Positions 1 through 9,597 of a stretch of DNA of 64,000 nt are shown piece by piece (the first letter of the stretch is position 1; every line of letters begins with the position of its first letter). The position numbers were made by a program, and so were the translations under genes. Source of the stretch: Teichococcus aestuarii (GTDB taxonomy: Bacteria > Pseudomonadota > Alphaproteobacteria > Acetobacterales > Acetobacteraceae); contig NZ_PDOA01000003.1 of assembly GCF_003116135.1 (NCBI RefSeq), positions 1 through 64,000 of the forward strand, written 5' to 3'. The notes under the pieces were generated by a model that saw only the letters and a program-made list of their open reading frames with translations, had not been told where the DNA came from and made no database searches.

Positions 1-147
1 GTTGGCGTAGGCCTGGCTCAGCGCCTCCTGCAGCGTCTGCGCGCGCGCAACACCCACCCCCAGCAGCGGAGAGGCCACCACAGCCGCCATCACCACCGCA
101 AACGGCATCACCCCTGGGCGAAACGGACCTGGGCGAAACGGATTCAT
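1..147 (-). CDS. TolC-family outer membrane efflux protein, N-terminal fragment
   Basis: Only the first 49 codons lie in the window; the gene continues past the left edge. The ATG at 147 is preceded by GAAGG at a suitable distance. The peptide opens with MNPFRPG, then a hydrophobic stretch ending in VGVARA-QTLQEALSQAY, a signal peptide followed by the typical mature start of TolC/OprM-type channels (T-L-x-E-A-L-x-x-A-Y). A weaker second start is the in-frame ATG 39 bases downstream. An 11-base direct repeat (TTTCGCCCAGG) sits in the first codons. The position beside a TetR regulator and an RND adaptor-permease pair suggests it is the outer membrane component of that pump. The family call rests on only about 15 mature residues. 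Confidence 0.7.
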   Translation of the reverse strand, partial: MNPFRPGPFRPGVMPFAVVMAAVVASPLLGVGVARAQTLQEALSQAYAN

Positions 148-187
148 GGGCAAGAAACCTTCAACGAGAATCGGCAAGGCGCGAGGA

Positions 188-400
188 TCATGGCATGCGC
201 GCCGGCGCTTCGGCCTGCAGCCCCTCGGCCCAGATATTGCCCGGCTCAGGCCGCAGCGGCGCCGAGCCGCCCGCGTCGCCCCGCACGGCGCTCAGCGTGC
301 TGCCCCCCGCCATCTCCGGGCCGGCGCCGGAGCCGGAGCAGGCCACGGCAAGCAGCGGCAGTCCCGCCAAAAGACCGATGCGCAGAATGCGCTGCATCAT
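188..400 (-). CDS. small lipoprotein coupled to the TetR gene
   Basis: A 70-residue protein starting MMQRILRIGLLAGLPLLAVAC: positively charged start, hydrophobic core and a lipobox (LAVAC), so probably an inner or outer membrane lipoprotein of about 50 mature residues. The mature part is low in recognisable features and I cannot assign a function. Its ATG overlaps the TGA of the upstream tetR gene (ATGA) and GGAGGAGAG lies just upstream, so it should be translated with the repressor. It sits between the regulator and the TolC-like gene, so a link to efflux or envelope stress is possible but only inferred. Confidence 0.6.
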   Translation of the reverse strand: MMQRILRIGLLAGLPLLAVACSGSGAGPEMAGGSTLSAVRGDAGGSAPLRPEPGNIWAEGLQAEAPARMP

Positions 401-1032
401 TTCTCTCCTCCGGAACCGGGGCGGGCGGCGACGCAGTCCAGGAAGGACCGTATGGCGTCACTCACCTCCCCCGAAAGGGTGAAATCCGCCTCCCCGCGCA
501 GCCATTCGTGCAGGAAGCCGCTGACCAGGGCATACAGGAACAGCGCCGCACGCTCGGGCGGCCAGGCGGGCGAGAGGCCGCCGCGCTCCGCCACCTCCTG
601 GAAGCGCTGGCGCAGCGTCTCGCGCACTTCGGCATCGGCCTGGCGGCGGCGCAACAGGGCCGGCGCCATCTCGGCCACATATTCACAACGATGCAACATG
701 ATCGTCAGCAGCCGCCGCCGGCGTGGATTCTCCTCGAAATCCTTGATAGCGGTGGTGATGGCGCGCGCCATGGTCGGGAGGGAGCCATCCTCCTCGGAGC
801 ATAGGCGCTGCTTCATCTCGTCCTGCAACAGGACAAGGCGCTCGTCCAGCGCCAGGAAAAGGCCCAGCTTGTCACGGAAATGCCAATGCACCGCCCCCCT
901 GGTGCAGCCCGCGACACGGGCCACCTCATCGAGGGAGGCACGGGCGACGCCACGCTCCAGGAAGACCTGCTCGGCCGCGTCGAGGAGGGCCTCGCGCGTC
1001 TCATCGGCTTCCTGTTTTGTGCGTCGCGCCAT
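397..1032 (-). CDS. TetR/AcrR-family transcriptional repressor of the RND efflux operon
   Basis: A 211-residue repressor. The start at MARRTKQEADETREALL matches the usual start of AcrR/TtgR-type proteins. The N-terminal helix-turn-helix covers about residues 12-58 (RASLDEVARVAGCTRGAVHWHF), followed by a C-terminal ligand-binding region like that of AcrR. It is divergent from the adaptor-permease pair, the classic arrangement for a local repressor whose operator lies between the two. The 98-bp gap holds an AT-rich palindrome that could be this operator. The frame stays open upstream of the chosen ATG, but that extension would run into the divergent promoter and has no matching start context. 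Confidence 0.88.
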   Translation of the reverse strand: MARRTKQEADETREALLDAAEQVFLERGVARASLDEVARVAGCTRGAVHWHFRDKLGLFLALDERLVLLQDEMKQRLCSEEDGSLPTMARAITTAIKDFEENPRRRRLLTIMLHRCEYVAEMAPALLRRRQADAEVRETLRQRFQEVAERGGLSPAWPPERAALFLYALVSGFLHEWLRGEADFTLSGEVSDAIRSFLDCVAARPGSGGEK

Positions 1033-1066
1033 TTCCAACCTTGCAGCTGCGTTACCCTTCTTTATA

Positions 1067-1086
1067 TACATACTTGAAGGTATCTT
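1067..1086. promoter_or_regulatory. candidate TetR/AcrR operator and divergent promoter region
   Basis: The 98-bp gap between tetR (start 1032) and the adaptor (start 1131) is clearly AT-richer than its surroundings. It contains TACATAC-TTGAAG-GTATCTT with the inverted core ATAC-N6-GTAT centred near 1076. This resembles the TACATAC...GTATGTA half-sites known for AcrR-type operators, but the outer three bases of the right half do not match. TATATA at 1063 could serve as a -10 element for the adaptor operon. Assignment by position and resemblance only. Confidence 0.4.
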
Positions 1087-1130
1087 TACAAGCCGCCGGC
1101 GACGCCGCGGACCGTTTCCCTGGAGGATCC

Positions 1131-2351
1131 ATGCAGCTCCTGCACCGTCGCGGGATAGCCGCCCTCGGCCTGTTTCTGTTGGCCGGTCCGGCTCTGGCCC
1201 AGATGCCCGGCGGCCCCCCACCCGCTGTCGGCGTGGCGCCGGTGGCCCAGCGGGCCATCACCGAGACCAACGAGTTCATCGGCCGCGTCGAGGCCACCGA
1301 CCGGGTGGAACTGATGGCGCGCGTCACCGCCTTCCTGGAGAAGCGCGAGTTCAACGAGGGCGCCGAGGTGAAGCAGGGCGACCTGCTGTTCCGCCTCGAG
1401 CGCGGGCCGTTCGAGGCGCAGCTGCAGATCGCCCGCGCCGGCGTGGCCGAGGCCGAGGCCCAGCTGCAGAACGCCAATGTGACGCTGAACCGCGCCCAGG
1501 CCCTGCTGAACACCGTGGCCGGCCAGCGCTCCACCGTCGACACCGCCCTGGCGGCGCAGCGCGGCGCCCAGGCGCAGCTGCTCTCCGCCCAGGCGCAGGA
1601 GCGCCAGGCGCAGATCAACCTCGACTACACCGAGATCCGCGCCCCCATCTCCGGCCGCATCGGCCGCGCGGTGGTGACGCCGGGCAACGTGGTGACGCCC
1701 TCCTCCGGCCCGCTGGCGGTGATCGTCAGCCAGGACCCGATGTATGTCTCCTTCAGCGTGCCGATGCGCACCGTCCTGCAGCTGCGCGACCGCTATGCAA
1801 GCCGCGGCGGCCTGGACGCCGTGTCGGTGAAGCTGCGCCTGCAGGATGGCCGCATGTACGGCCAGACCGGCAAGCTGGACTTCGTCGATGTCAGCGTCGG
1901 CCAGGACACCGACAGCCTCGCCATGCGCGGCCGCATGCCCAACCCGCCGCTGGCCGGCTCGCCGGGCGGCGGGCGCGAGCTGACCGCCAACCAGTTCGTC
2001 AGCGTGGTGCTGGAGGCGGTGGAGCCGGTGCAGCTGCTGACCGTGCCGCGCGCCGCCGTGAGCACCGACCAGCGGGGTGACTTCGTCTACGTCATCGGCC
2101 AGGGCAACAAGGCCGAGCGGCGTGCCGTCCGGCTCGGCTCGCAATCCACGCCGAGCCTCGCCGTCGTCACCGAGGGCCTGAAGGAGGGCGAGCAGGTGGT
2201 GGTGGAGGGCCTGCAGCGCGTGCGGCCGAACACCGAGGTGAACCCGGCGCCGGTCCAGCCGGCGGGCCAGGGCCAAGGCCAGGGCCAAGGCCAGGGTCAA
2301 GGCCAGCCGCGGCAGCCAGGCGGCGCCGCGGCGCCACGCCAGGGAGGCTGA
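1131..2351 (+). CDS. RND efflux periplasmic adaptor (AcrA/MexA type, MFP)
   Basis: A 406-residue membrane fusion protein that would bridge the RND permease and the outer membrane channel. ATG at 1131 follows GGAGG. An N-terminal signal peptide ([11 protein letters not shown]) precedes the conserved adaptor start around [18 protein letters not shown], a split biotinyl-lipoyl-like domain ([17 protein letters not shown] ... [18 protein letters not shown]), an alpha-hairpin between them, and beta-barrel/membrane-proximal regions ([16 protein letters not shown]). No lipobox cysteine is visible, so it looks soluble or membrane-associated rather than lipidated. The C terminus ends in an unusual Gly-Gln repeat encoded by a 6-bp tandem repeat. 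It is followed 4 bp later by the permease gene. Confidence 0.92.
   Translation: MQLLHRRGIAALGLFLLAGPALAQMPGGPPPAVGVAPVAQRAITETNEFIGRVEATDRVELMARVTAFLEKREFNEGAEVKQGDLLFRLERGPFEAQLQIARAGVAEAEAQLQNANVTLNRAQALLNTVAGQRSTVDTALAAQRGAQAQLLSAQAQERQAQINLDYTEIRAPISGRIGRAVVTPGNVVTPSSGPLAVIVSQDPMYVSFSVPMRTVLQLRDRYASRGGLDAVSVKLRLQDGRMYGQTGKLDFVDVSVGQDTDSLAMRGRMPNPPLAGSPGGGRELTANQFVSVVLEAVEPVQLLTVPRAAVSTDQRGDFVYVIGQGNKAERRAVRLGSQSTPSLAVVTEGLKEGEQVVVEGLQRVRPNTEVNPAPVQPAGQGQGQGQGQGQGQPRQPGGAAAPRQGG
2265..2306 (+). repeat. in-frame 6-bp tandem repeat encoding Gly-Gln units
   Basis: Seven consecutive copies of GGCCAG/GGCCAA (one reads GGTCAA) near the 3' end of the adaptor gene, encoding a (Gly-Gln)7 tail. A hexamer repeat can change copy number by slippage without shifting frame, so the tail length may vary between strains. 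Confidence 0.9.
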
Positions 2352-2355
2352 GCGC

Positions 2356-5300
2356 GTGTTCTCCGCAATCTTCGTCGAGCGCCCGCGCCTCGCCATCGTC
2401 ATCGCCATCGTGATGACGATCGCGGGCGCGCTGTCGCTCACGCGCATCCCTGTCTCGCAGTTCCCCGACATCGTGCCGCCGCAGGTGCAGGTCAGCGCCA
2501 CCTATCCCGGCGCCTCGGCCGAGGTGGTGGAGCAGGCCGTCGGCCAGCCGCTGGAGGCGCAGGTCGTCGGCGTCGAGAACTCGATCTACATGCGCTCCAC
2601 CAGCGGCAGCGACGGCAGCTACACGCTGAACGTCAGCTTCCGGCTGGGCAGCAACGCCGACATCAACACCGTCAACGTCAACAACCGCGTGCAGGCCGCG
2701 CTGTCGCTGATGCCGACGGAGGTGCAGCAGCAGGGCATCCAGGTCCGCAAGCAGTCCTCCTCCATCCTGCAGGTGCTGTTCCTCTACGCGAACGAGGCGG
2801 GGGAGTACGACCCGCTCTTCCTGACCAACTATGCCACGCTGAACCTGCTGGACGAGATCTCGCGCACCCAGGGCGTGGGCTCCGCCACGCTGTTCTCGCG
2901 TCAGAACTACGCCATGCGCATCTGGTTCGACACGCAGCGGCTGGTCAGCCTGAACCTCTCGCCGTCCGACATCATCAACGTCATCCGCACCCAGAACGTG
3001 CAGGCGCCCGCCGGCCGCATCGGCGCGCAGCCGGTGCCGAGGGACCAGGCGGTGCAGATGAACGTCCGCACCCAGGGCCGCCTGTCCACGCCCGAGCAGT
3101 TCGGCGACATCGTCATCCGCGCCAACCCGGACGGCTCGCTGCTGCGGGTGCGGGACGTGGCGCGGGTCGAGATGGGGCCGCAGAACCAGGACGTCAGCAC
3201 CCGGCTGAACGGCCAGGACGGCGTCGGCATCGGCATCTACCTCGCCCCCGGCGCCAACGCGGTGAACGCCGCCGCGGCGGTGGGCGCGACGCTGGAGCGC
3301 GTGCGCGCCCGCATGCCCGAAGGCATGACCGTCCGCCCGGTGTTCGACACCACCATCTTCGTCTCCGACACCATCCACGAGGTCATCAAGACCCTGGTGG
3401 AGGCCTTCGTGCTGGTGGGCGTGGTGGTGTTCCTGTTCCTCGGCAGCCTGCGCGCCACCATCATCCCCATCATCGCGGTGCCGGTCAGCCTGATCACCAC
3501 CTTCGCGGTGCTGCTGGTGATGGGCTACTCGGCCAACACCGTCTCGCTGCTGGCCATGGTCCTGGCCATCGGCATCGTCGTCGACGACGCCATCGTGGTG
3601 GTCGAGAACGTCGAGCGGGTGATGGAGGAGGAGCCGGAGCTCTCCCCGGCCGAGGCCACCAAGAAGGCGATGGCGCAGATCACCGCGCCGATCATCGCCA
3701 TCACCCTGGTGCTGCTCTCGGTCTTCGTGCCGATCGGCTTCATCCCCGGCCTCTCCGGCGTGCTGTTCCGGCAGTTCGCGGTGACCATCTCGGTCGCCAT
3801 GGTGATCTCGGCGATCAACGCGCTGACCCTCTCGCCCGCCCTCTGCGCCATCCTGATGCGCCATGGCGGCGAGCGGCGCGGCATCATGGGCTGGATCAGC
3901 CGGCGCATCGACAATGTGCGCGACGGCTATGCCGGGCTGGTGCGGCGGCTGCTGCGGCTGGCCATCGTCAGCATCGTGCTGGTCGGCGCCTTCGGCTTCG
4001 GCGCCTTCACCCTCGCCAGCAAGGTGCCGCAGGGCTTCCTCCCCTCCGAGGACCAGGGCGCCTTCATCATCGCCTTCCAGCTGCCCGACGGCGCCGCGCA
4101 GCCGCGCACCAGCGCGGTGGTGGCCGACATGGAGCGCCGGCTGAAGGAGCTGCCGCAGGTGCGCGACGCCATCGCCATCGTCGGCCTGTCGCTGCTCGAC
4201 AGCAGCAACTCCTCCTCCGCCGCCACCATGTTCGTGCAGCTCAAGGAGTTCAGCGAGCGCACCGGCCCGGGCGACAACGTGCAGGCGCTGATCGGCCGGA
4301 TCTTCATGGAGAGCCAGCAGATCCGCGGCGCGCAGATCATCCCGATCAACCTGCCGCCGATCATCGGCCTGTCCACCGGCGGCGGCTTCGAGTACCAGCT
4401 GGAGAGCCTGGAAGGCGCGGACCCGGCGCAGATCGGCCAGGTGATGGGCGGGCTGCTCGCCGCCGCCAACCAGGACCCGCGGCTGACCCAGGTGTTCTCC
4501 ACCTTCTCCGCCCGCGCGCCCTCGCTCTACCTCGACATCGACCGCGAGAAGGCGCAGGCGCTGGGCCTGACCATGACCGACGTGTTCGCGGCGCTGCAAT
4601 CCACGCTGGGCAGCAGCTTCGTGAACAACTTCAACCTCTACGGCCGCACCTGGCAGGTGCTGGTGCAGGGCGAGGCGCAGGACCGGCGCAGCGAGGAGGA
4701 TCTCTGGAAGATCCAGATCCGCAACGCGCGCGGCGTCATGGTGCCGCTGCGCGCCATCGCCACCGTGCGCACGGTGGTCGGGCCGCAGACCATCACGCGC
4801 TACAACAACTACCGCTCCATCACCATCCAGGGCAGCCCGGCCCCGGGCGTCTCCTCGGGCGCCGCGCTGCAGGCGATGGAGGAGATCTCCCGCAACACCC
4901 TGCCCGCCGGCTACGCCTTCGAGTGGACCGGCACCGCCTTCCAGGAGCGCCAGGCCCAGGGCCAGACGGTCTACATCCTGGCGCTGGCGGTCCTCTTCGC
5001 CTTCCTCTTCCTGGTGGCGCTGTACGAGAGCTGGGTCATCCCCATCCCCGTGCTGCTCTCCGTGGTGGTGGGCGTGATGGCGGCGGTGGGGGCGATCTCC
5101 TTCGCCGGGCTGTCGATGGACCTCTACGCGCAGATCGGCCTCGTCGTGCTGATCGCGCTGGCGGCCAAGAACGGCATCCTGATCATCGAGTTCGCCAAGG
5201 AGCAGCGGGAGGCCGGGCGCTCCATCCTGGAGGCCGCCGAGATGGGCGCCCGCCTGCGCTTCCGCGCCGTGATGATGACCTCGATCGCCTTCATCCTCGG

Positions 5301-5532
5301 CCTGGTGCCGCTGGTCTGGGCGAGCGGCGCCTCGATGCTGGCGCGGCGGGCGGTCTCCACCCCCGTCTTCGCCGGCATGATCGCCGCCTCCACCATCGGC
5401 ATCTTCCTGATCCCGATGCTCTACGTGGTGTTCCAGCGGATGCGCGAGGCGACGCACCGCCGTCTCGGCCGGGGCCAGCATGCCGGCACGGGCCATGCCG
5501 GCGCCGGCGGGCACGGCCCGGCGGCCCACTGA
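2356..5532 (+). CDS. RND multidrug efflux permease (HAE1 family, AcrB/MexB type)
   Basis: A 1058-residue inner membrane proton/drug antiporter, the usual length for AcrB homologues. The GTG start at 2356 lies 4 bp after the adaptor stop, with AGGGAGG overlapping the end of the adaptor gene. TM1 is at residues 9-28, followed by [14 protein letters not shown] and [15 protein letters not shown]4 carries the proton-relay aspartate pair in [16 protein letters not shown] (about residues 402-417). The TM10 lysine is in [16 protein letters not shown]. Two large periplasmic loops are present. The C terminus is His/Gly-rich ([14 protein letters not shown]). Partners are the adaptor and, probably, the TolC-like protein at the left edge. 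Substrates cannot be read from sequence. Confidence 0.95.
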   Translation: MFSAIFVERPRLAIVIAIVMTIAGALSLTRIPVSQFPDIVPPQVQVSATYPGASAEVVEQAVGQPLEAQVVGVENSIYMRSTSGSDGSYTLNVSFRLGSNADINTVNVNNRVQAALSLMPTEVQQQGIQVRKQSSSILQVLFLYANEAGEYDPLFLTNYATLNLLDEISRTQGVGSATLFSRQNYAMRIWFDTQRLVSLNLSPSDIINVIRTQNVQAPAGRIGAQPVPRDQAVQMNVRTQGRLSTPEQFGDIVIRANPDGSLLRVRDVARVEMGPQNQDVSTRLNGQDGVGIGIYLAPGANAVNAAAAVGATLERVRARMPEGMTVRPVFDTTIFVSDTIHEVIKTLVEAFVLVGVVVFLFLGSLRATIIPIIAVPVSLITTFAVLLVMGYSANTVSLLAMVLAIGIVVDDAIVVVENVERVMEEEPELSPAEATKKAMAQITAPIIAITLVLLSVFVPIGFIPGLSGVLFRQFAVTISVAMVISAINALTLSPALCAILMRHGGERRGIMGWISRRIDNVRDGYAGLVRRLLRLAIVSIVLVGAFGFGAFTLASKVPQGFLPSEDQGAFIIAFQLPDGAAQPRTSAVVADMERRLKELPQVRDAIAIVGLSLLDSSNSSSAATMFVQLKEFSERTGPGDNVQALIGRIFMESQQIRGAQIIPINLPPIIGLSTGGGFEYQLESLEGADPAQIGQVMGGLLAAANQDPRLTQVFSTFSARAPSLYLDIDREKAQALGLTMTDVFAALQSTLGSSFVNNFNLYGRTWQVLVQGEAQDRRSEEDLWKIQIRNARGVMVPLRAIATVRTVVGPQTITRYNNYRSITIQGSPAPGVSSGAALQAMEEISRNTLPAGYAFEWTGTAFQERQAQGQTVYILALAVLFAFLFLVALYESWVIPIPVLLSVVVGVMAAVGAISFAGLSMDLYAQIGLVVLIALAAKNGILIIEFAKEQREAGRSILEAAEMGARLRFRAVMMTSIAFILGLVPLVWASGASMLARRAVSTPVFAGMIAASTIGIFLIPMLYVVFQRMREATHRRLGRGQHAGTGHAGAGGHGPAAH

Positions 5533-5552
5533 GGCCCGGCGCACTGGCCCGG

Positions 5553-5585
5553 CCGGCGGGGGGCAACCCATTCGCCCCCCGCCGG
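5553..5585 (+). terminator. strong hairpin after the RND operon
   Basis: A perfect 12-bp inverted repeat (CCGGCGGGGGGC / GCCCCCCGCCGG) with a 9-base loop, 20 bp after the permease stop. There is no T-tract, so termination strength is uncertain, but position and stability fit an operon end. Confidence 0.5.
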
Positions 5586-5612
5586 TTCACCTCCCGACAG
5601 CAGGACGAAAAC

Positions 5613-5643
5613 GAAGGGGCGCCATCCTGCATGGCGCCCCTTC
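5613..5643 (+). terminator. second hairpin in the leader of ndh
   Basis: A perfect 13-bp stem (GAAGGGGCGCCAT / ATGGCGCCCCTTC) with loop CCTGC, ending 20 bp before the ndh start and just upstream of its GGAG. It could be a second barrier to read-through from the efflux operon or a structured leader for ndh. No U-run follows. Confidence 0.4.
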
Positions 5644-5662
5644 TCCATGTGGAGATACGCGC

Positions 5663-7024
5663 ATGCCCGGCCCTTCCTCCGAGCCCTCGCCACGCCCCCT
5701 CGCGGTCACGCCCGCCCCGGCCCGGGCGGTGCCGAAGCGCATCGTGATCGTGGGCGGCGGCGCGGGCGGGGTGCATCTGGCCACACGGCTGGGGCACCTC
5801 CTCGGGCGCCGCGGCCGCGCGGAGATCCTGCTGCTGGACCGCGATTCCAGCCATATCTGGAAGCCCCTGCTGCACGAGGTGGCGGCCGGCACGCTGGACA
5901 CCGGGCAGGAGCAGCTCGGCTTCATCGCCCATGCCAGCCGGCACGGCTTCCGCTACCTGCCGGGCGAGATGGTGGGGCTGGACCGCGCCGCGCGGCAGGT
6001 GCAGCTCGGCCCCCTGCGCGACCGCGCCGGCACCGAGGTGCTGCCCCCCCGCACCGTGGAGTACGACCTGCTGGTGCTGGCCGTGGGCAGCCGCGCCAAT
6101 GATTTCGGCATCCCCGGCGTGCGCGAGCACTGCCACTTCATCGACAGCCGCAACCAAGCGGAGGACTTCAACACCGCGCTCCGCACCGAGGTGATCCGCT
6201 GCCTGGCGGCGGCGGACGGCGCCACGCTCGACATCGCCATCGTCGGCGCGGGCGCCACGGGGGTGGAGCTGACGGCCGAGATCAACACCGCACTCGACCT
6301 CGCCGCCGCCTATGGCTTCCCCGGCTTGCGCGAGCGGCTGCGGCTGACCCTGGTGGAGACCGCGCCGCGTATCCTGGGCGCCCTGCCCGAGCGCGTGGCC
6401 GAGGCCTCGCGCCAGGAGCTGGAGCGGCAGAAGGCCACGGTGCTGACCGGCGCGCAGGTGGTCTCGGTGGATGCCGAGGGGCTGAACCTGAAGGATGGCC
6501 GGCGCGTGCCCGCCAGGCTGAAGGTCTGGGCGGCCGGCGTGGCCGCGCCTGCCTTCCTGCACGAGCTGGACGGGCTGGAAAGCCAGCGCAACGCCCAGCT
6601 CGTGGTGCGCCCGACGCTGCAGACCACGCGGGACGACGCCATCTTCGCCATGGGCGATTGCGCCGCCCTCACCCTCCCCGGCCAGGAGCGCCCGCTCGGC
6701 GCCACGGCGCAGGTGGCGCAGCAGCAGGCGAAGCATCTGGCGCGCGCCATTCCCGCCCTGCTGGAAGGCAGGCCCCTGCCGGAGTTCGACTACCAGCACC
6801 GCGGGGCGCTGGTGGCCATCGGCCACTACAACGCCTTCGGCAGCCTGGGCCGGCGCGGGCTGCTGGGCGGCGGCACCTTCATCCAGGGCCGCATCGCCCA
6901 GATCAGCTATGCCTCGCTCTACCGCCAGCACCAGCTGGCGCTGCACGGCTTCTGGCGCTCGCTGCTGTTCTGGGCCTCCGACCTGCTGCGCCGCGCCAGC
7001 ACCCCGCGCGTGCGGCTGGAGTGA
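5663..7024 (+). CDS. ndh: NAD(P)/FAD-dependent oxidoreductase, type II NADH dehydrogenase (NDH-2)
   Basis: A 453-residue flavoprotein that would pass electrons from NADH to the quinone pool without pumping protons. ATG at 5663 has GGAG 9 bases upstream; the frame is open further upstream, but that part overlaps the intergenic hairpins. Two dinucleotide-binding folds are visible: FAD motif IVIVGGGAGGVHLATRLG (about residues 26-43) and NADH motif IAIVGAGATGVELTAEI (about 192-208). The first is followed by WKPLLHEVAAGTLD, conserved in NDH-2. FAMGDCAALTLPGQERPLGATAQVAQQQA is the second FAD-binding segment. The C-terminal region (GRIAQISYASLYRQHQLALHGFWRSLLFW) fits a membrane-anchoring helix. Confidence 0.9.
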   Translation: MPGPSSEPSPRPLAVTPAPARAVPKRIVIVGGGAGGVHLATRLGHLLGRRGRAEILLLDRDSSHIWKPLLHEVAAGTLDTGQEQLGFIAHASRHGFRYLPGEMVGLDRAARQVQLGPLRDRAGTEVLPPRTVEYDLLVLAVGSRANDFGIPGVREHCHFIDSRNQAEDFNTALRTEVIRCLAAADGATLDIAIVGAGATGVELTAEINTALDLAAAYGFPGLRERLRLTLVETAPRILGALPERVAEASRQELERQKATVLTGAQVVSVDAEGLNLKDGRRVPARLKVWAAGVAAPAFLHELDGLESQRNAQLVVRPTLQTTRDDAIFAMGDCAALTLPGQERPLGATAQVAQQQAKHLARAIPALLEGRPLPEFDYQHRGALVAIGHYNAFGSLGRRGLLGGGTFIQGRIAQISYASLYRQHQLALHGFWRSLLFWASDLLRRASTPRVRLE

Positions 7025-7037
7025 GGGGCGGCGCGGC

Positions 7038-7439
7038 TCAGCCCGCGCCTTCGGCGAAGGCGAAGCCCTCATCCGCCCAGCCGGTCATGCCGCCCAGCAT
7101 CAGCTTCACCCGCCGCCCCAGCCGGGCGAGGCGCAGCGCCGCGCGATCCGCCCCGTTGCAGTGCGGGCCGGCGCAGTAGGCGACGAACAGCGTCTCCGCC
7201 GGCCAGGCTTCCAGCGCCGCCGCGTCGATCCGCGCATGCGGCAGGTTCACCGCCCCCGGCACATGGCTGCGCGCGAAGGCGCCCGGGCCGCGGACGTCGA
7301 GCAGCACGAAATCCGCAGCACCCGCCCGCAGGGCGGCGTGGACGTCGGCGCAGTCGGTCTCGAGCGCCAGGCGGCGCGCGAAATGCGCGGCCGCCTCCTC
7401 GGGCGCGGCGGCGGGTATGGCGGCGACGGGGCTGGGCAT
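7038..7439 (-). CDS. rhodanese-like domain protein
   Basis: A 133-residue single rhodanese domain. I chose the ATG at 7439 because GAGGAG precedes it; an in-frame ATG 36 bases upstream lacks one. The domain shows FVLLDVRGPGAFARSHVPGAVNLPHARID (CH2A region) and the active loop FVAYCAGPHCNGADRAA, with the catalytic Cys in YCAGPHCNGA. Loops of the form CxGPxCNGA occur in small rhodanese proteins found next to FtrA-like regulators. It would transfer sulfane sulfur or bind a thiol substrate. It is divergent from the FtrA-type regulator (64-bp gap), which may control it. Confidence 0.85.
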   Translation of the reverse strand: MPSPVAAIPAAAPEEAAAHFARRLALETDCADVHAALRAGAADFVLLDVRGPGAFARSHVPGAVNLPHARIDAAALEAWPAETLFVAYCAGPHCNGADRAALRLARLGRRVKLMLGGMTGWADEGFAFAEGAG

Positions 7440-7503
7440 CCTCGGCTCCTCTGCTGGATCGCATGGCCCGGCCATGCTGCGCCCGCCGCGCCGGGGCTGG
7501 TGA

Positions 7504-8508
7504 GTGGCCGGAATGCCACCTATCGTCGAGATCGTGCCAAACCCCGCCCCGCCCCGGAACCGCCTCGTCGTGCTGCTGGCCTATGACGGGCTCTGCACCT
7601 TCGAGTTCGGCTGCGCGGTGGAGGTGTTCGGCCTGCCCCGCCCGGAGCTGGAGCCGGACTGGTACCGCTTCGCCGTCGCCGCCATCGAGCCGGGGCCGCT
7701 GCGCGCCACCGGCGGCGTGCGGGTGCTGGCCGATGGCGGGATGGCGCTGCTGGAGCAGGCCGGCACCATCGTCATCCCCGGCTGGCGCGGCATCGATGCG
7801 CCGGTGCCCGAGGAGCTGGCCGTGGCGCTGCGGGCGGCGGCGGCGCGCGGGGCGCGGCTGCTCTCGCTCTGCTCCGGCGCCTTCGTGCTGGCGGCGGCCG
7901 GGCTGCTGGAAGGCCGCAGCGCCACCACCCACTGGCACCATGCCGCGGCGCTGGCGGCCCGCCACCCCGGCCTGCGCGTGGTGCCGGATGTCCTCTATGT
8001 GGACGAGGGCATGGTGCTGACCGCCGCCGGCAGCGCGGCGGGGCTCGATCTCTGCCTGCACCTGGTGCGGCGGGACTGGGGCGCGGCCGTGGCCAACAGC
8101 GTGGCGCGGCGCCTGGTCGTGCCGCCGCACCGGCAGGGCGGGCAGACGCAGTATGTGGAGCGGCCCGTGCCACGGGAGCGCGCCGGCGGCCACCGCCTCG
8201 GCCCGCTGCTGGACGCGGTGCGCGCCAGCCTGGCGGAGCCGTGGGACATCGGCCGGCTCGCCGCCGCCGCGGCGCTGAGCCCGCGCGGCCTGCACCGGCA
8301 TTTCCGTGCCGCCACCGGCCAGAGCCCCGGCGCCTGGCTGCTGGCCGAGCGCCTCGCCCGCGCGCGGGAACTGCTGGAGACCGGCCGCCTGCCGGTGCAG
8401 GCGGTGGCGGAGGCCAGCGGCTTCGCCACCGCCGCGGCGCTGCGGCACCATTTCCGCGCCGCGCTGGGCAGCAGCCCGGCGGCCTACCGGGCGCGCTTCA
8501 GCCGGTGA
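7504..8508 (+). CDS. ftrA: FtrA/GlxA-type transcriptional regulator (DJ-1/PfpI domain plus AraC domain)
   Basis: A 334-residue regulator with an N-terminal DJ-1/PfpI amidase-like domain ([17 protein letters not shown]; nucleophile-elbow-like [17 protein letters not shown] with Cys) and a C-terminal AraC/XylS DNA-binding domain with two helix-turn-helix motifs ([20 protein letters not shown] and [20 protein letters not shown]). The [14 protein letters not shown] linker is typical of this class. The start is GTG at 7504 or ATG at 7513; neither has a strong Shine-Dalgarno site. It is divergent from the rhodanese gene and its 3' end overlaps the convergent purU by 11 bp. Confidence 0.88.
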   Translation: MAGMPPIVEIVPNPAPPRNRLVVLLAYDGLCTFEFGCAVEVFGLPRPELEPDWYRFAVAAIEPGPLRATGGVRVLADGGMALLEQAGTIVIPGWRGIDAPVPEELAVALRAAAARGARLLSLCSGAFVLAAAGLLEGRSATTHWHHAAALAARHPGLRVVPDVLYVDEGMVLTAAGSAAGLDLCLHLVRRDWGAAVANSVARRLVVPPHRQGGQTQYVERPVPRERAGGHRLGPLLDAVRASLAEPWDIGRLAAAAALSPRGLHRHFRAATGQSPGAWLLAERLARARELLETGRLPVQAVAEASGFATAAALRHHFRAALGSSPAAYRARFSR

Positions 8509-9424
8509 ACACGACCGTCTTGTTGCCGTTGAGGATCACGCGGTCCTCCAGGAAGAAGGTGATGGCGCGGGCCAGCACGCGGCGCTCGATGTCCCGCCCC
8601 TTGCGGACGAGGTCCTCGGCCGTGTCGTGGTGGCTGATGCGCTCCACGTCCTGCTCGATGATCGGCCCCTCGTCGAGGTCGGCCGTCACGAAATGCGCGG
8701 TGGCGCCGATCAGCTTGACGCCGCGCGCATGCGCCTGGTGGTAGGGGCGCGCGCCCTTGAAGCCGGGCAGGAAGGAATGGTGGATGTTGATGCAGCGCCC
8801 CGGCAGCTTCGCCGCAAGCCCGTCCGACAGCACCTGCATGTAGCGCGCCAGCACCATCAGGTCGGAGCGCGTCTCCTGGAACAGGCGCCAGATCTCCGCC
8901 TCCTGCTCCATCTTGGTGGCGCGCGTCACCGGCAGGTGGTGGAAGGGCACGCCGGTGAAGTCGAGATGCGCATAGGTCTCCAGCGGATGGTTGGAGACGA
9001 TGCCGGTCAGTTCCATCGGCAGCTCGCCGATGCGCCAGCGGTAGAGCAGGTCGGCCAGGCAATGGTCGAACCGGCTCACCAGCAGCATCACCCGGCGCTT
9101 CGCGGCGCGCTCGCGCAGCGTCCACTGCATGCCGAAGCGCTCGCCCACCGGCTGCACCGCCGCGCGCAGCGCCGCCGCCTCCGCCTCCGGCGGTACGTCG
9201 AACACCACCCGCATGAAGAAGCGGCCGGTGGCGGTATCGTCGAATTGCTGCGCCTCCTGGATGTTGCCGCCCGCCTCGAACAGCGCCGTCGCCACCGCGG
9301 CGACGATGCCGGGGCGGTTGGCGCAGGTCAGCGTCAGCACATGGTCGGTGCGCAGCCTGGCCAGGCTCTGCGTGTCCCGGCTCTGGATGTCCTGGCTCGG
9401 GCCGGCGGGAATGGGAAGCGTCAT
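8498..9424 (-). CDS. purU: formyltetrahydrofolate deformylase
   Basis: A 308-residue enzyme hydrolysing 10-formyl-tetrahydrofolate to formate and tetrahydrofolate, balancing one-carbon pools. It has an N-terminal ACT domain ([26 protein letters not shown]) and a C-terminal formyltransferase domain with the catalytic signature [36 protein letters not shown] and VKLIGATAH. The start MTLPIPAG at 9424 gives the family's usual length; a clear Shine-Dalgarno site is missing. Convergent with ftrA and divergent from the flavoprotein gene. Confidence 0.93.
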   Translation of the reverse strand: MTLPIPAGPSQDIQSRDTQSLARLRTDHVLTLTCANRPGIVAAVATALFEAGGNIQEAQQFDDTATGRFFMRVVFDVPPEAEAAALRAAVQPVGERFGMQWTLRERAAKRRVMLLVSRFDHCLADLLYRWRIGELPMELTGIVSNHPLETYAHLDFTGVPFHHLPVTRATKMEQEAEIWRLFQETRSDLMVLARYMQVLSDGLAAKLPGRCINIHHSFLPGFKGARPYHQAHARGVKLIGATAHFVTADLDEGPIIEQDVERISHHDTAEDLVRKGRDIERRVLARAITFFLEDRVILNGNKTVVFTG

Positions 9425-9597
9425 CGCGGGGGAGATACTCTGCGGTTCTGATGGGGCGGCAGGGGTCGGGCGCCGGCGGGCGCGCTGCCGCCGGGCAAAA
9501 TACAGGAGAAAGGCCGGCCGCGCTGCCCCCGAATGCCGCGCCATGCGCGGGCGAGGCATGCGCTGCCCCACCCTCCCCGATCCGCTATAAGGCGGGC

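Noticed and set aside
2167-5571. Long open frame on the minus strand opposite the RND permease, and similar very long frames opposite 23268-30541
   Set aside because: In DNA this GC-rich the antisense of a real gene often lacks stops. The products are His/Arg/Asp-rich low-complexity chains without any family motif, while the other strand encodes complete conserved proteins.
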